64,000 nucleotides of DNA from UBA2233 sp002347965 [NCBI: Nitrospirae bacterium UBA2233] (GTDB lineage Bacteria; UBA2233), in contig DDYN01000032.1 in NCBI GenBank assembly GCA_002347965.1, positions 1-64,000 on the forward strand, given 5' to 3'. The translations under genes were made by a program, and so were the position numbers. How positions within the stretch are numbered: the first letter of the stretch is position 1; each line of letters starts with the position of its first letter. Of the stretch, positions 43,010-51,941 are shown in pieces. Under the pieces are notes generated by a model that saw nothing but the letters and a program-made list of their open reading frames with translations, made no database searches and had not been told where the DNA came from.

Positions 43010-44616
43010 TGGCCTACGAAGACCTCTACGTGTTCACGGTTAAGGAAGAAGCATTCGCGTTTCACACGAAAACCGCCTTCCTCGTGCAGCTGGACGCTCC
43101 GACGGCGAGGTTTTTAGGCCTTCGAGGGGACGTGAGCGCCTTCTTAGAAGAATACCCCGGGCAGGTCTTGGACGAGTGCACGGGGGCGCTCTCGGGTCTG
43201 TACGAAGACGACCTTCTCCCGAAAGAGCTGGAGATTGAAGAGCGCAAAAATCCAAAAAGCCCCCGCTGGGTGTTGGATCTAGCGTCCATCCAAGACCCGT
43301 TCTCCGTGCTCGGCGCCACCATGAAGGCGACTGCCGCCTTAAGCCCAACCCAAAGCGCCCCGCTTGTCGTCGGATTGAGCGCCAAAGAGAGGATCGCTCC
43401 TTGTCCATCGAAGTCCCCTGGCGTAGTTTTTGGTGTCCATGAGCCAGAAGGAGTGTTTCGGCATCCCTCGGGTTCAAACCCGATGGATGCCGTTTTGTGT
43501 CTGGAAACATTCGAGCCTGCAATTATCCAGAGGCTGTTTCGCGAGGGTACTGGAAGAGTCTGGTTAGATTGGGGAGGGTGGATTCCAAGTCCCCCAGAAG
43601 GGCTCTTCGATGCCCTTGTTTCCCTCATGGGCTCTGTCTGGGAAGAAAACCCCAAAGCCATACTCGAGCCTTTATCCTCTTGGATCCGAGCCATGTACGA
43701 GGCCGTCCCCCCAATTTCCCCCCCCTGGATAGGGGTCTTGCTGCCCGGCCAGGATGAATCCTTGAGCCTCAAGGCCTCGCCTCGCGCCCCCGAACCGACG
43801 TTTGTCAGCATGCAAGATGTCCTAGCCCTTTTGGGAGAGTCTGACACCTGCAAGCCCGTATGCAGGGCCTGCCCGATCCTAAAGCTTTGCCAAGGGGGGC
43901 ATTGGGCGGCACGGCTGAAGAACGCGCAAGCCGGGCATCAAATCGCCCCTCCTGATCCAAGAGAGTGCGCCATCGCCTTCGATGTGTTCCGCGCAGCCGT
44001 TGCCCTGTACGACCGGCTCGAACGCGAAGGGCTTTTGGAGACCCAGGCGGGAGACGCGCCTACCAAGGAGATGGAACGTTTCGCTTGGGGGAGGCACGCT
44101 CTAAGTGCTCGCTTAATCACAGAAGAATCCTTCACCGAAGTGAGTCCTTTCCTCAAAAAGGCCTTTGACGACGGGCTTTTGCTGTTTGAGCGATTTTTAG
44201 ACCCCTCCTGGAGAGAGGTTCAAGGGCTCCTTCAAGAAGACGAACCGAAGCGTAGGCTCGTTGCGTTAAGGAGCGGCGAGGGAGAGCCTTGCGGGTTTTT
44301 ATGGGTTGCGGCGCTTAAGCAGGAACATAGTGCCGATGCATCGTTATGGCTCTCGGAGCACGCCTACGGGTTGCTTACCCCTTTTGCCCTAAAAGACTTC
44401 CTCCGGGCGTTGCTCGGTGAGCTTGGCATAAGAAAGCTTAGTTTGTACATCTTGCCGGGGCATGCTAGGCTTGAAAGGCTGCTCGAGAACGCCGGAGCGG
44501 TACTTGAAGGGGTGCTCCGTGAAGCCGTGTTTCTAGAAGGCGGCTTCCGGGACGTTGCCGTGTACGCATGCCTTGAGGAAAAACTGCAACAAAGCAGCGT
44601 GGACAGTGCATTATAG
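43009..44616 (+). CDS. SPASM-like cysteine-cluster protein fused to a C-terminal GNAT domain
   Basis: 535 residues. Residues 1-90 (LYVFTVKEEAFAFHTKTAFLVQLDAPTARFLGL) resemble the N-terminal leader of radical-SAM/SPASM peptide maturases, including the beta strands before the barrel. The canonical CxxxCxxC radical-SAM motif is missing, and residues 90-270 look degenerate. Cys281, 285, 288, 294 and 320 form CKPVCRACPILKLCQGGHWAA then ECAIAFDVFRAAV, the arrangement of a SPASM auxiliary 4Fe-4S site (the usual GGC is GGH). Residues about 385-525 are a GNAT domain ending LENAGAVLEGVLREAVFLEGGFRDVAVYACL (in family pattern). I read it as a pseudo-radical-SAM protein joined to an acetyltransferase. No such architecture is familiar to me; function unknown. 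Confidence 0.62.
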   Translation: MAYEDLYVFTVKEEAFAFHTKTAFLVQLDAPTARFLGLRGDVSAFLEEYPGQVLDECTGALSGLYEDDLLPKELEIEERKNPKSPRWVLDLASIQDPFSVLGATMKATAALSPTQSAPLVVGLSAKERIAPCPSKSPGVVFGVHEPEGVFRHPSGSNPMDAVLCLETFEPAIIQRLFREGTGRVWLDWGGWIPSPPEGLFDALVSLMGSVWEENPKAILEPLSSWIRAMYEAVPPISPPWIGVLLPGQDESLSLKASPRAPEPTFVSMQDVLALLGESDTCKPVCRACPILKLCQGGHWAARLKNAQAGHQIAPPDPRECAIAFDVFRAAVALYDRLEREGLLETQAGDAPTKEMERFAWGRHALSARLITEESFTEVSPFLKKAFDDGLLLFERFLDPSWREVQGLLQEDEPKRRLVALRSGEGEPCGFLWVAALKQEHSADASLWLSEHAYGLLTPFALKDFLRALLGELGIRKLSLYILPGHARLERLLENAGAVLEGVLREAVFLEGGFRDVAVYACLEEKLQQSSVDSAL

Positions 44617-45025
44617 GAAAGAAGAGCTGAAGTTTGCCGATAACGAGCAGCGGGTCGTCGCGGTTCATGATTATCTCGTTGGCCTTGTTACGCAAGCGAG
44701 AAAAGCCATGGAAAACAAAGAGCCGCAAAGGCTTAAGAAGCTCCTCGATACCGCGATGGATACGGTGGCGACTCTCGATATGCACCTGGATTTTCGGTCA
44801 AACCCGGCATTTGCTGCTACAATCCGTCGCTGGTACGCGTTTTGGACGCTTCGCATGATGGATGCACGCCAGGCGGAGGGCGAAAGCACGGCGGCCATCT
44901 TGCAAGAGCTCGAAGATTCTCTGAAAAAGTTCGTCCTCGCGCTTCGTGACGGCATTGTACTTCGCAACACTCCCGGCGCAGAGCAAAAAGGCTCGCAAAA
45001 AGGCGGTGTGTCGTTTAACGCCTAA
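44606..45025 (+). CDS. FliS-like helical protein
   Basis: 139 residues from GTG 44606, overlapping the previous stop by 11 bases. It is all-helical and follows the flagellin-chaperone FliS pattern: YLVGLVTQARKAMENKEPQRLKKLL, LDTAMDTVATLDMHLDF, ATIRRWYAFWTLRMMDAR and LEDSLKKFVLALRDGI (helices 1-4). FliS binds unfolded flagellin C-termini. No other flagellar gene lies in the window, so it may be a stray copy, a fold-level resemblance only, or a chaperone for another export substrate. The ribosome site is weak, so translation probably depends on coupling. Its last four bases overlap the convergent hydrolase gene. Confidence 0.48.
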   Translation: MHYRKEELKFADNEQRVVAVHDYLVGLVTQARKAMENKEPQRLKKLLDTAMDTVATLDMHLDFRSNPAFAATIRRWYAFWTLRMMDARQAEGESTAAILQELEDSLKKFVLALRDGIVLRNTPGAEQKGSQKGGVSFNA

Positions 45026-46317
45026 AAGGCGTTCGAGGGTTTTTCCTCTTCGAGGATTCCGTATGGCTTTTCGAGAAAGGCTTCGCCCTTGGGTGTCCGC
45101 TTTAGGACCAACGCGGGGTTTTCTTCGTGAAGAAGGGTTTCTATGTTCTGAATTCGGATGAGCCCGTAATCGTTCAGGTACTCTACGTGGGCCCCGACCT
45201 CTAAGAGGGCCAGAAGGTGGTTGTACCCTTCGGAGTGCATCGGGTAGATGATGCGAGTTACCTCTACGACTGTGCGGGGTTCGCCGAAAAGCCGAAGAAT
45301 TTCCAAGAGCCTTCCTTGATGGTGGTACAGAAGTTCCGTGCCCCTCTTTTGAACGTCCTGAATTTCGCCTTCATGGCCTCCTAAGCCGAGCCTGACGCCT
45401 TCCAGATTGCCGATATGTTTAAGCGCGCCGATATAGTGCCCGAGCCCGCAGAACGGGGCGATGTGTTCTGGGCTTTGATGGGGCGTGATGGTCGGCAGAA
45501 TATGATCGCCCGTAAACAGGATGTCGTCGTACAACAAACAGACCTCACCGGGGCAATGTCCCGGGGTATGGATCACGCGCATGCCTTTTAGGGTGTCCCC
45601 GTCCCGTAAGGCGCTTTGGGGCTCGAAATCTTTAAAAAAGGCCTTTCCAAACCGGTACATTTCTTCCATTTGTAGGGCCCTTTCGCTCGAAACCCCGGCC
45701 CTTCGAAGGAAAACGCCCAGGTCTTTCGATAACAGGACGGTTCGCTCCTCGAACTGTGCGAGCGACTTGAAGTCCAGCTCGTGGATATGGACGCGCGCTT
45801 TAGAGCGTTCAACCAAACCATGGAGCCCGCCAAAATGGTCAATATGGCCGTGGGTAAGGACGATATCCGTGATGTCTTCGATGCAAAAGGCTTGTCCGAA
45901 GCACTCCGGGAGAAGCCGTTCGGCCCTCTCTAAGTCTCTTAGGGCGGTTTCTGTCGTCGTGGCCGCATCGATCAGGACGTTGCCCGATGTCTGGGGCAAG
46001 AAATAAAGATTGTTGATGTGCCCAGGAAAGGTTTCTGCTACAACCCTGTACACGGGCTGACCCGAGGCAGTTTTGTAGCGCTTCAGCCCTGCGATGCCGT
46101 AACGATCCACGTACGAGCTTAAACGCGCATCCGAAGACCTTGCGGCCTGTAGATCTTGAAGGCGTTCCTTAAAAGCCAATTGGCACTCCGGAGTGGCATC
46201 GATGCGGGCATGGACCCTTCCGATAAGGTCTTCGGGTTTTTCCGATGCGGCCTGCGCTGCAAACAGGGCCTCTTCGGCCTTCCAAAGCGTCTTGAGTATA
46301 GATACAATCCCTGACAT
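45022..46317 (-). CDS. Metallo-beta-lactamase-fold hydrolase (LACTB2/glyoxalase II-like)
   Basis: 431 residues. The metal site is LTHGHIDHFGGLHGL (H-x-H-x-D-H), with HTPGHCPGEVCLLYDDILFTGDHILPTITPH and GLGGHEGEIQD (further ligands). The C-terminal domain (VVEVTRIIYPMHSEGYNHLLALLEVGAHVEYLNDYGLI, in parts) resembles the winged-helix tail of LACTB2-type enzymes. The N-terminal 90 residues are a helical extension. It hydrolyses an ester, thioester or phosphodiester; the substrate is not evident. ATG 46317 is preceded by AAGGAG at six bases and by the promoter at 46353-46381. It converges on the FliS-like gene with a four-base overlap. Confidence 0.9.
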   Translation of the reverse strand: MSGIVSILKTLWKAEEALFAAQAASEKPEDLIGRVHARIDATPECQLAFKERLQDLQAARSSDARLSSYVDRYGIAGLKRYKTASGQPVYRVVAETFPGHINNLYFLPQTSGNVLIDAATTTETALRDLERAERLLPECFGQAFCIEDITDIVLTHGHIDHFGGLHGLVERSKARVHIHELDFKSLAQFEERTVLLSKDLGVFLRRAGVSSERALQMEEMYRFGKAFFKDFEPQSALRDGDTLKGMRVIHTPGHCPGEVCLLYDDILFTGDHILPTITPHQSPEHIAPFCGLGHYIGALKHIGNLEGVRLGLGGHEGEIQDVQKRGTELLYHHQGRLLEILRLFGEPRTVVEVTRIIYPMHSEGYNHLLALLEVGAHVEYLNDYGLIRIQNIETLLHEENPALVLKRTPKGEAFLEKPYGILEEEKPSNAF

Positions 46318-46352
46318 GGCGACTCCTTCGAGGCGGATGGGTTGTTTCTTTA

Positions 46353-46381
46353 AGTATGAACGGCATCGAAACCCAAAGCAA
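46353..46381 (-). promoter_or_regulatory. Candidate promoter of the metallo-hydrolase gene
   Basis: On the minus strand TTGCTT (46381-46376) and CATACT (46358-46353) are 17 bases apart. It is divergent from the topA promoter, which begins 10 bases beyond it. Confidence 0.48.
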
Positions 46382-46390
46382 AGGGCCTTG

Positions 46391-46399
46391 TGCTAGAAT
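46391..46399 (+). promoter_or_regulatory. Extended -10 promoter of the topA operon
   Basis: TGCTAGAAT gives an extended -10 (TG then TAGAAT at 46394-46399). No good -35 is seen. It lies 49 bases before the topA start codon. Confidence 0.43.
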
Positions 46400-46447
46400 A
46401 CCCAAAGGAAGCTCTGCCAAGTCTTAAGGAACAAACGGGTTGATACA

Positions 46448-48736
46448 GTGAAAAAGCCGATGGGAACGAAGACGTACGATTACATGATTGTTGTGGAATC
46501 CCCCACGAAGGTGCAAACGCTCAAGCGCTACTTGGGCCCGAGCGTTCCCGTCGAAGCTTCCAAGGGGCACGTTAAGGACCTCCCGAAGAGCCGGCTCGGG
46601 GTTGACCTTCAAAAGGATTTTGAGCCCGAGTACGTGACGATCGAAGGGAAGGTTCAAGTCCTTAAGCGTCTCGTAGATGCCGCCGCAAACGTGAAGACCG
46701 TTTACCTCGCTTCCGACCCTGACAGGGAGGGCGAGGCAATCGCCTTTCATGTTGCCGAAGAGCTTCAGAAAATCTTACCGCAAGATGCGCTCAAGCGGGT
46801 ACTTTTCTACGAGCTTACCCAGAAAGGGGTCCAAGAAGGACTGAAACGGCCGGCGGCGCTGAACCTTAACCTATACAACGCGCACAAAGCCAGAAGGGTT
46901 CTCGATAGACTAGTAGGCTACAAGATCTCCCCGCTCCTTTGGAAGAAGGTAAGGTACGGGCTTAGCGCCGGCAGGGTTCAGAGCGTTGCCTTAAGGCTCG
47001 TTCTCGAGCGGGAGCGGGCCATTAGGGCGTTTGTTCCAAAAACATGGTTTACGCTGCTCGCCAAGCTCGCCCATCAAGGGGTACCCTTCGATGCCGAGCT
47101 GGCCGTTTATGCGGGCAAGAAGGCTCTCTTCGAGGACGAGCAAACGGCAAGGGGGGCGCTGAAGGCCCTTCAGGGCGTACCTTTGGTCGTCTCGGATGTC
47201 GCTAAGTCTGAACGCAAACGTGCCCCAAAGCCTCCGTTTAAGACGAGCACGCTCCAGCAAACGGCGGCATCGGTACTAGGGTTTAGTCCCAAAGAAACGA
47301 TGCTATTGGCTCAAAGGCTTTATGAAGGCGTCGAGATCGCCGGGTTTGGCCACGCGGGCCTCATCACCTACATGCGAACGGACTCGCTTCGGCTCTCTCC
47401 CGACATGTGCCATAAGGCGAAAGAGTTCGTAAAGGACCGTTTTGGCGGGTCGTTTGCCTCCAAGACGTTGCGCCGGTACGAAAATAAGGCCCGCGCGCAA
47501 GACGCCCACGAAGCCATACGGCCGACAGACCTGGCCCTTACGCCCGAGGCACTAGAAGGCAAGCTCGATAGACGCTTGCATCGGCTTTATAGGCTGATTT
47601 TTTGGAGGTTTGTCGCCTCTCAGATGACCGACGCGCGTTTTGAAACCATAAGCGTTACGCTCAAGGCTTGGACGGCCGACGGGACCGAGGCGATCTTTCG
47701 GGCCAAGGGCGAAACGCTGCTCCATTCCGGGTTTCTTGCGGCGCTAGAGATGAGCGAACCAAAAGAGTCGCTCGAAGGAACGTTGCCGGAGCTCCAGAGC
47801 GATGCTTCCTTGAGCCCAGAAAACCTCGTGCTCAAAGAGCACACGACCAAGCCTCCTGCGCGGTTTACGGAAGCAACGCTCATCAAAGAGCTCGAAGACC
47901 TCGGGATCGGCAGGCCTTCTACGTACGCTACGATCGTCTCGACCGTTCAGGAGCGCCGTTACGTCCAAAAAGAGAACGGACAGCTTCTTCCTACTCCTCT
48001 CGGGATCACGGTCAGCGACCTTCTCGTGGCCCATTTTCCAGGCCTTCTCGATACAGGCTTCACGGCCAAGCTTGAGAACGACCTAGACGCGATCGAGGCC
48101 AACCAGATGAAATGGCAGGGCTTGATCGCGGACTTCTACTCGTCTTTTGCCAAGGAGCTCGAAAAGGCCAACGAAGACATGCCGAGCATTAAGGCCATGC
48201 GCCAAGAGACGGGCGTTTCCTGCCCGGAGTGCCAGGCGCTGACAGAGGTGCGCTTCGGAAAGCACGGCTATTTCCTCTCCTGCTCGCGTTACCCGGAGTG
48301 CACCTTTTCAAAGCCTTGCATCCTCGAGCCGGACGGGAGTATAACCATAGCTGAGAACGGAGAAGTACAAGAAACCGGCCGCTTTTGTCCCAAATGCAAG
48401 TCTCCCATGGTCATTAAAAAAGGCCGTTACGGTGCCTTTATGGCCTGTTCGAACTATCCTGCCTGCAAGGAAACAAGCCCTGTTACGCTTGGCATTCCTT
48501 GCCCAAAAGAAGGCTGCGACGGGGAGCTTGTCGAGCGCCGATCGAAGCGGGGCAGCACCTTTTACGGGTGTACCAACTACCCGAAATGCTCGCTGGTACT
48601 CTCAAAAGAGCCCGTACAGGCCTGTTGCACGGCATGCGGTTTTCAGGTGATGGTTCGCGTCAAGGATCGCAAAGGGGAGACCAAGTCTCTCCAGTGCCCC
48701 AACTGTAAAACGTTCGTGGAGCTTACAGCGGTATGA
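46448..48736 (+). CDS. topA: DNA topoisomerase I
   Basis: 762 residues, normal for TopA, which relaxes negative supercoils through a 5'-phosphotyrosine. The TOPRIM domain starts at IVVESPTKVQTLKRYLG with DPDREGEAIAFH; LSAGRVQSVALRLV follows. The active-site Tyr is residue 308 in GLITYMRTDS. Four zinc-ribbon motifs end the protein: CPECQALTEVRFGKHGYFLSC (start), CPKCKSPMV with CSNYPAC, CPKEGCDGELV with CTNYPKC, and CCTACGF with CPNC. The start is taken as GTG 46448; ATG 46460 is also possible, and neither has a close ribosome site. First gene of a long plus-strand directon reaching the window's right edge. Confidence 0.97.
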   Translation: MKKPMGTKTYDYMIVVESPTKVQTLKRYLGPSVPVEASKGHVKDLPKSRLGVDLQKDFEPEYVTIEGKVQVLKRLVDAAANVKTVYLASDPDREGEAIAFHVAEELQKILPQDALKRVLFYELTQKGVQEGLKRPAALNLNLYNAHKARRVLDRLVGYKISPLLWKKVRYGLSAGRVQSVALRLVLERERAIRAFVPKTWFTLLAKLAHQGVPFDAELAVYAGKKALFEDEQTARGALKALQGVPLVVSDVAKSERKRAPKPPFKTSTLQQTAASVLGFSPKETMLLAQRLYEGVEIAGFGHAGLITYMRTDSLRLSPDMCHKAKEFVKDRFGGSFASKTLRRYENKARAQDAHEAIRPTDLALTPEALEGKLDRRLHRLYRLIFWRFVASQMTDARFETISVTLKAWTADGTEAIFRAKGETLLHSGFLAALEMSEPKESLEGTLPELQSDASLSPENLVLKEHTTKPPARFTEATLIKELEDLGIGRPSTYATIVSTVQERRYVQKENGQLLPTPLGITVSDLLVAHFPGLLDTGFTAKLENDLDAIEANQMKWQGLIADFYSSFAKELEKANEDMPSIKAMRQETGVSCPECQALTEVRFGKHGYFLSCSRYPECTFSKPCILEPDGSITIAENGEVQETGRFCPKCKSPMVIKKGRYGAFMACSNYPACKETSPVTLGIPCPKEGCDGELVERRSKRGSTFYGCTNYPKCSLVLSKEPVQACCTACGFQVMVRVKDRKGETKSLQCPNCKTFVELTAV

Positions 48737-50520
48737 ATCGAACCTGGACACTCATTTTGGCGAACGGTGCGCTCTTGGCGGCGGCGTTGTTCGGGTTTTT
48801 GGAGAAGGGGCGAATCTCCGGTTCGCCCGCGCTCGCTAAGGCTGGCCTTTTTGGGGTTACGGACAGCTTCGCCCAGCTTGGCCGGTACGGAAGGTGGATG
48901 ACCGGCGGCAGGGAGATCCTGGAAATCGACCTCCCCCTTCGAATGGCCTACCAAAAGGACCCCTTGAGCCGCTTGATCGGAAAGCCGACCCGGACGTTTG
49001 ATGAATATATGCGCCTGATCGAAGAGGCTTCAAGGGACAACGTCGTCTCCGGGATCCTGCTCGTGGTCTCCGAAACGGCGCTTGATTTTGCCGAGATTGA
49101 AGATTTGCGCTCGGCCCTCCTTAGGTTCAAGGCCCAGGGAAAGTCCGTATACGTCTACTTCGAGAACGGCGGAAACAAGGAATACCTCCTTTCTACGGCC
49201 TCCGACCACATTATGGGCGCGAAGACGGCAGGGCTTTTCTTGGTAGGACTGAAAACGAGAACGGTATACCTAAAAGACCTGTTGGACAAGCTGGGTATCC
49301 GGATGTGGGTTGTCAAGGAAGGCGCATACAAAACATTTGGCGACATGTTCACCCGTTCGAGTATGTCCGAATCGGACAAGGAGCAGCTCGGCGCGCTGAT
49401 GGACGACCTGTACGAAAAACTCGTTGCAACGATCTCAAAAGAAAGACGCCTGGATCGTCAATCCCTCGAGCAGGCCATCCGAAGGGCCCCGTTAACCTCT
49501 TCGGAGGCCAAAGCCTTTGGACTGTTCGACTCGATCGGCTACAGGGATGACCTTAAGCGTATCGTGAAAGACGAGGAACCCCACAGGGTTCGTTTTGTGA
49601 ACTTCAAGGATTACAGGGTGCGAAAGCTCTTTCCAGTCGGTAACCCCTTCAAGCGGCGTATCGCCCTTCTTCATTTGTCCGGGATGATTCTGCCGGGTGA
49701 AAGTCAGGACACGCCCATGTTGAGGACGAGGGCGATTCTCGAGCGGCCCACCCTCGAGCTGCTCGAGGAGATCGAAAAAGACCGTTCAATCGGGGCCCTT
49801 TTGGTTCGAATCGATTCTCCCGGAGGGCTGGAGTCGCCTACCGATCAAATCTGGCGAAAAATCCGCAAGCTCGGAGAGAAAAAGCCCGTTATCGTCCAAG
49901 CCGGCGGCGTTTGTGCCTCCGGAGGCTACTACATCGCCTCAGGGGGCAACAAGGTGATTGCCCATCCCTACTCGGTCGTGGGCTCGATCGGCGTGCTGGC
50001 CCTTAAGCCGGATGTCAGCGTGCTTGCCGACAGGCTCGGTCTCCGCTCCGAGACGATTCAGCGCGGAGACCACGCGGACGTATTCTCCCCGTGGAAGGGG
50101 TGGAGTCCGGAAGAGCTCGAGCGTCTCAAGGTAAACATCCGCCATGATTACGAAATGTTCCTCGAGGCCGTGGCTGTTTCCAGAGGAAGGTCAAAAGAGG
50201 AAATCGCCGAGCTTGCGCAAGGACGAATCTACTCCGGGGAGGCCGCGTTGAAGCTCGGGCTCATCGATCGTTTAGGGGGGTTCTTCGAAGCCTTGGACGA
50301 AGCAAAGAAGGCCATCGGGCTAAGGCCTCAAGATGCGGCAGAAATTGTCGTGTTTCCGAAAGAAAAGGGGCTTTTCGAAGCGTTGGCCCAAGGGCCGCTT
50401 GCCTACAAAGACCCATACCTTCGCTTGCTTGAGCCTGTCGGATGTGTAAGCGAGATGCTAGACGTGCTCGGAAAGCAGCACTCCGCCGTACTCTGGCCCG
50501 TGCTGTTCCAGATGGAGTAG
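48733..50520 (+). CDS. sppA: Signal peptide peptidase SppA, 67K type
   Basis: 595 residues with one N-terminal membrane helix and two S49 (ClpP-fold) halves, as in E. coli SppA. The catalytic Lys lies in the first half (WVVKEGAYKTFGDMF, Lys near 200) and the nucleophilic Ser in the second (GGVCASGGYYIASGG, Ser near 396), with VRIDSPGGLESPTDQIW and VVGSIGVLALKPDVSVLADRLG. SppA degrades leftover signal peptides in the cytoplasmic membrane. Overlaps topA as ATGA and precedes trmFO by six bases. Confidence 0.93.
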   Translation: MNRTWTLILANGALLAAALFGFLEKGRISGSPALAKAGLFGVTDSFAQLGRYGRWMTGGREILEIDLPLRMAYQKDPLSRLIGKPTRTFDEYMRLIEEASRDNVVSGILLVVSETALDFAEIEDLRSALLRFKAQGKSVYVYFENGGNKEYLLSTASDHIMGAKTAGLFLVGLKTRTVYLKDLLDKLGIRMWVVKEGAYKTFGDMFTRSSMSESDKEQLGALMDDLYEKLVATISKERRLDRQSLEQAIRRAPLTSSEAKAFGLFDSIGYRDDLKRIVKDEEPHRVRFVNFKDYRVRKLFPVGNPFKRRIALLHLSGMILPGESQDTPMLRTRAILERPTLELLEEIEKDRSIGALLVRIDSPGGLESPTDQIWRKIRKLGEKKPVIVQAGGVCASGGYYIASGGNKVIAHPYSVVGSIGVLALKPDVSVLADRLGLRSETIQRGDHADVFSPWKGWSPEELERLKVNIRHDYEMFLEAVAVSRGRSKEEIAELAQGRIYSGEAALKLGLIDRLGGFFEALDEAKKAIGLRPQDAAEIVVFPKEKGLFEALAQGPLAYKDPYLRLLEPVGCVSEMLDVLGKQHSAVLWPVLFQME

Positions 50521-50526
50521 GCGATC

Positions 50527-51915
50527 ATGGAACGATGGATCGATTTGAGCGATATTCCAGAAAGGGCGCGACGGCTACCTGTAAAGGTGATCGGGGGCGG
50601 GCTGGCTGGGGTTGAGGCGGCCTACGCGCTCGCCAAAGAAGGGGTTCCCGTCGAGTTGATCGAGATGAAACCAAGGCGCTTCTCGCCCGCCCACCGCCTG
50701 GTCCACCTAGCCGAGCTCGTGTGCTCGAACTCTTTCAAGAGCATGGACCCCTTAAAGGCTTCTGGGCTCCTCAAGAAAGAGCTTGACCTTCTGGGCTCGG
50801 TCGTGCTGGAAGCCGCGAGGAAGACGCGTGTCCCGGCAGGGGAGGCCCTTGCCGTCGACAGGGATGCGTTCGCCGAGCGCGTTACACGCATCCTGTCTGC
50901 CCATCCGCTGATTAAGGTCGTCCGGAAAGAAGCCGTTGCCATCCCGCGCACGGGTATCGTGGTTGTCGCCGTAGGTCCCTTGCCATCGGGTCGGTTTGAG
51001 CGTGCAATCGAACACCTGCTCGGCGACAAAGGGCTGTACTTTTACGATGCTGTTTCCCCTGTCGTCGAGAGTGAAAGCATTGATTTTTCGAAGGTGTTTC
51101 GCGCCTCCCGCTACGAAGAGGGAGAAGGCGACTACATCAACTGTCCGATGAGCAGGGAGCAGTACCTGGCCTTCGTGCAAGCGCTCAAGGGAGCCCAGAA
51201 GGTTCCCTTGAAGCCGCTCGATGAACCCAGGTTTTTCCAGGGGTGTCAACCCGTAGACCTCATTGCAGAGCAGGGCGAGCATGCGCTGGCGTTCGCCCAG
51301 ATGTCTCCCGTGGGGTTTCGGCAGTTCAGGGGCGCTTCGAACAGGCCGTTCGCCGTGATTCAGCTAAGACAGGACGACCTGGTAGGGTGTCACTACGCGA
51401 TTGTCGGGTTTCAGAGTAGGCTCAAGATGCAAGAACAGGACAGGGTGTTCCGGATGATTCCTGGGCTCGAGAATGCCCGCTTTGTCCGGTACGGAACGTT
51501 CCACAGGAACACGTACATTAACAGCCCAAAGTATTTAACCCGTTTTTTGGGCTTAAAACACTGCCCGCGTATTTTTTTTGCTGGCCAGGTTTGCGGGGTC
51601 GAGGGTTACCTCGAGTCGGCCGCGATGGGCCTCGTGGCCGGCCTGTTTGCCGCGAGGATGTGGAAAACACAGCCAATCCGGGAGCTTCCGAAAGGAAGCA
51701 TGATCGCAGGGCTTCTCGGGTACATCACCTTCGAAGGGCACAAAGAGTTCAAGCCTATGAATGCAAACTTTGGCCTGCTTGAAGCAGAGAACCCTCCCGG
51801 GCGCGACAGAAAGGCCAAACGGGCTTGGCTTATGGAGCGTTCAAGCTCAGGGCTGGATGCTTGGATGCGCGAAATGGGAATAGGGCTTCAGGAGGGGTTC
51901 TCATCTCTCAAATAG
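50527..51915 (+). CDS. trmFO: Methylenetetrahydrofolate-tRNA-(uracil-5-)-methyltransferase TrmFO
   Basis: 462 residues. It makes ribothymidine-54 in tRNA using methylenetetrahydrofolate and FAD. The FAD-binding start is VKVIGGGLAGVEAAYALAKEG, then AELVCSNSFKSMDP (first conserved Cys), YINCPMSREQYLAFV (second Cys), FQGCQPVD and FAGQVCGVEGYLESAAMGLVAG. Length and motif order are standard. TrmFO is used in place of TrmA in Gram-positives and several deltaproteobacterial groups, which supports the proposed lineage. Linked to topA and xerC as in those groups. The ATG has a GGAGTAG stretch upstream. Confidence 0.96.
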   Translation: MERWIDLSDIPERARRLPVKVIGGGLAGVEAAYALAKEGVPVELIEMKPRRFSPAHRLVHLAELVCSNSFKSMDPLKASGLLKKELDLLGSVVLEAARKTRVPAGEALAVDRDAFAERVTRILSAHPLIKVVRKEAVAIPRTGIVVVAVGPLPSGRFERAIEHLLGDKGLYFYDAVSPVVESESIDFSKVFRASRYEEGEGDYINCPMSREQYLAFVQALKGAQKVPLKPLDEPRFFQGCQPVDLIAEQGEHALAFAQMSPVGFRQFRGASNRPFAVIQLRQDDLVGCHYAIVGFQSRLKMQEQDRVFRMIPGLENARFVRYGTFHRNTYINSPKYLTRFLGLKHCPRIFFAGQVCGVEGYLESAAMGLVAGLFAARMWKTQPIRELPKGSMIAGLLGYITFEGHKEFKPMNANFGLLEAENPPGRDRKAKRAWLMERSSSGLDAWMREMGIGLQEGFSSLK

Positions 51916-51941
51916 GCCAAGACAGCCCAACGCCGGGGGAG

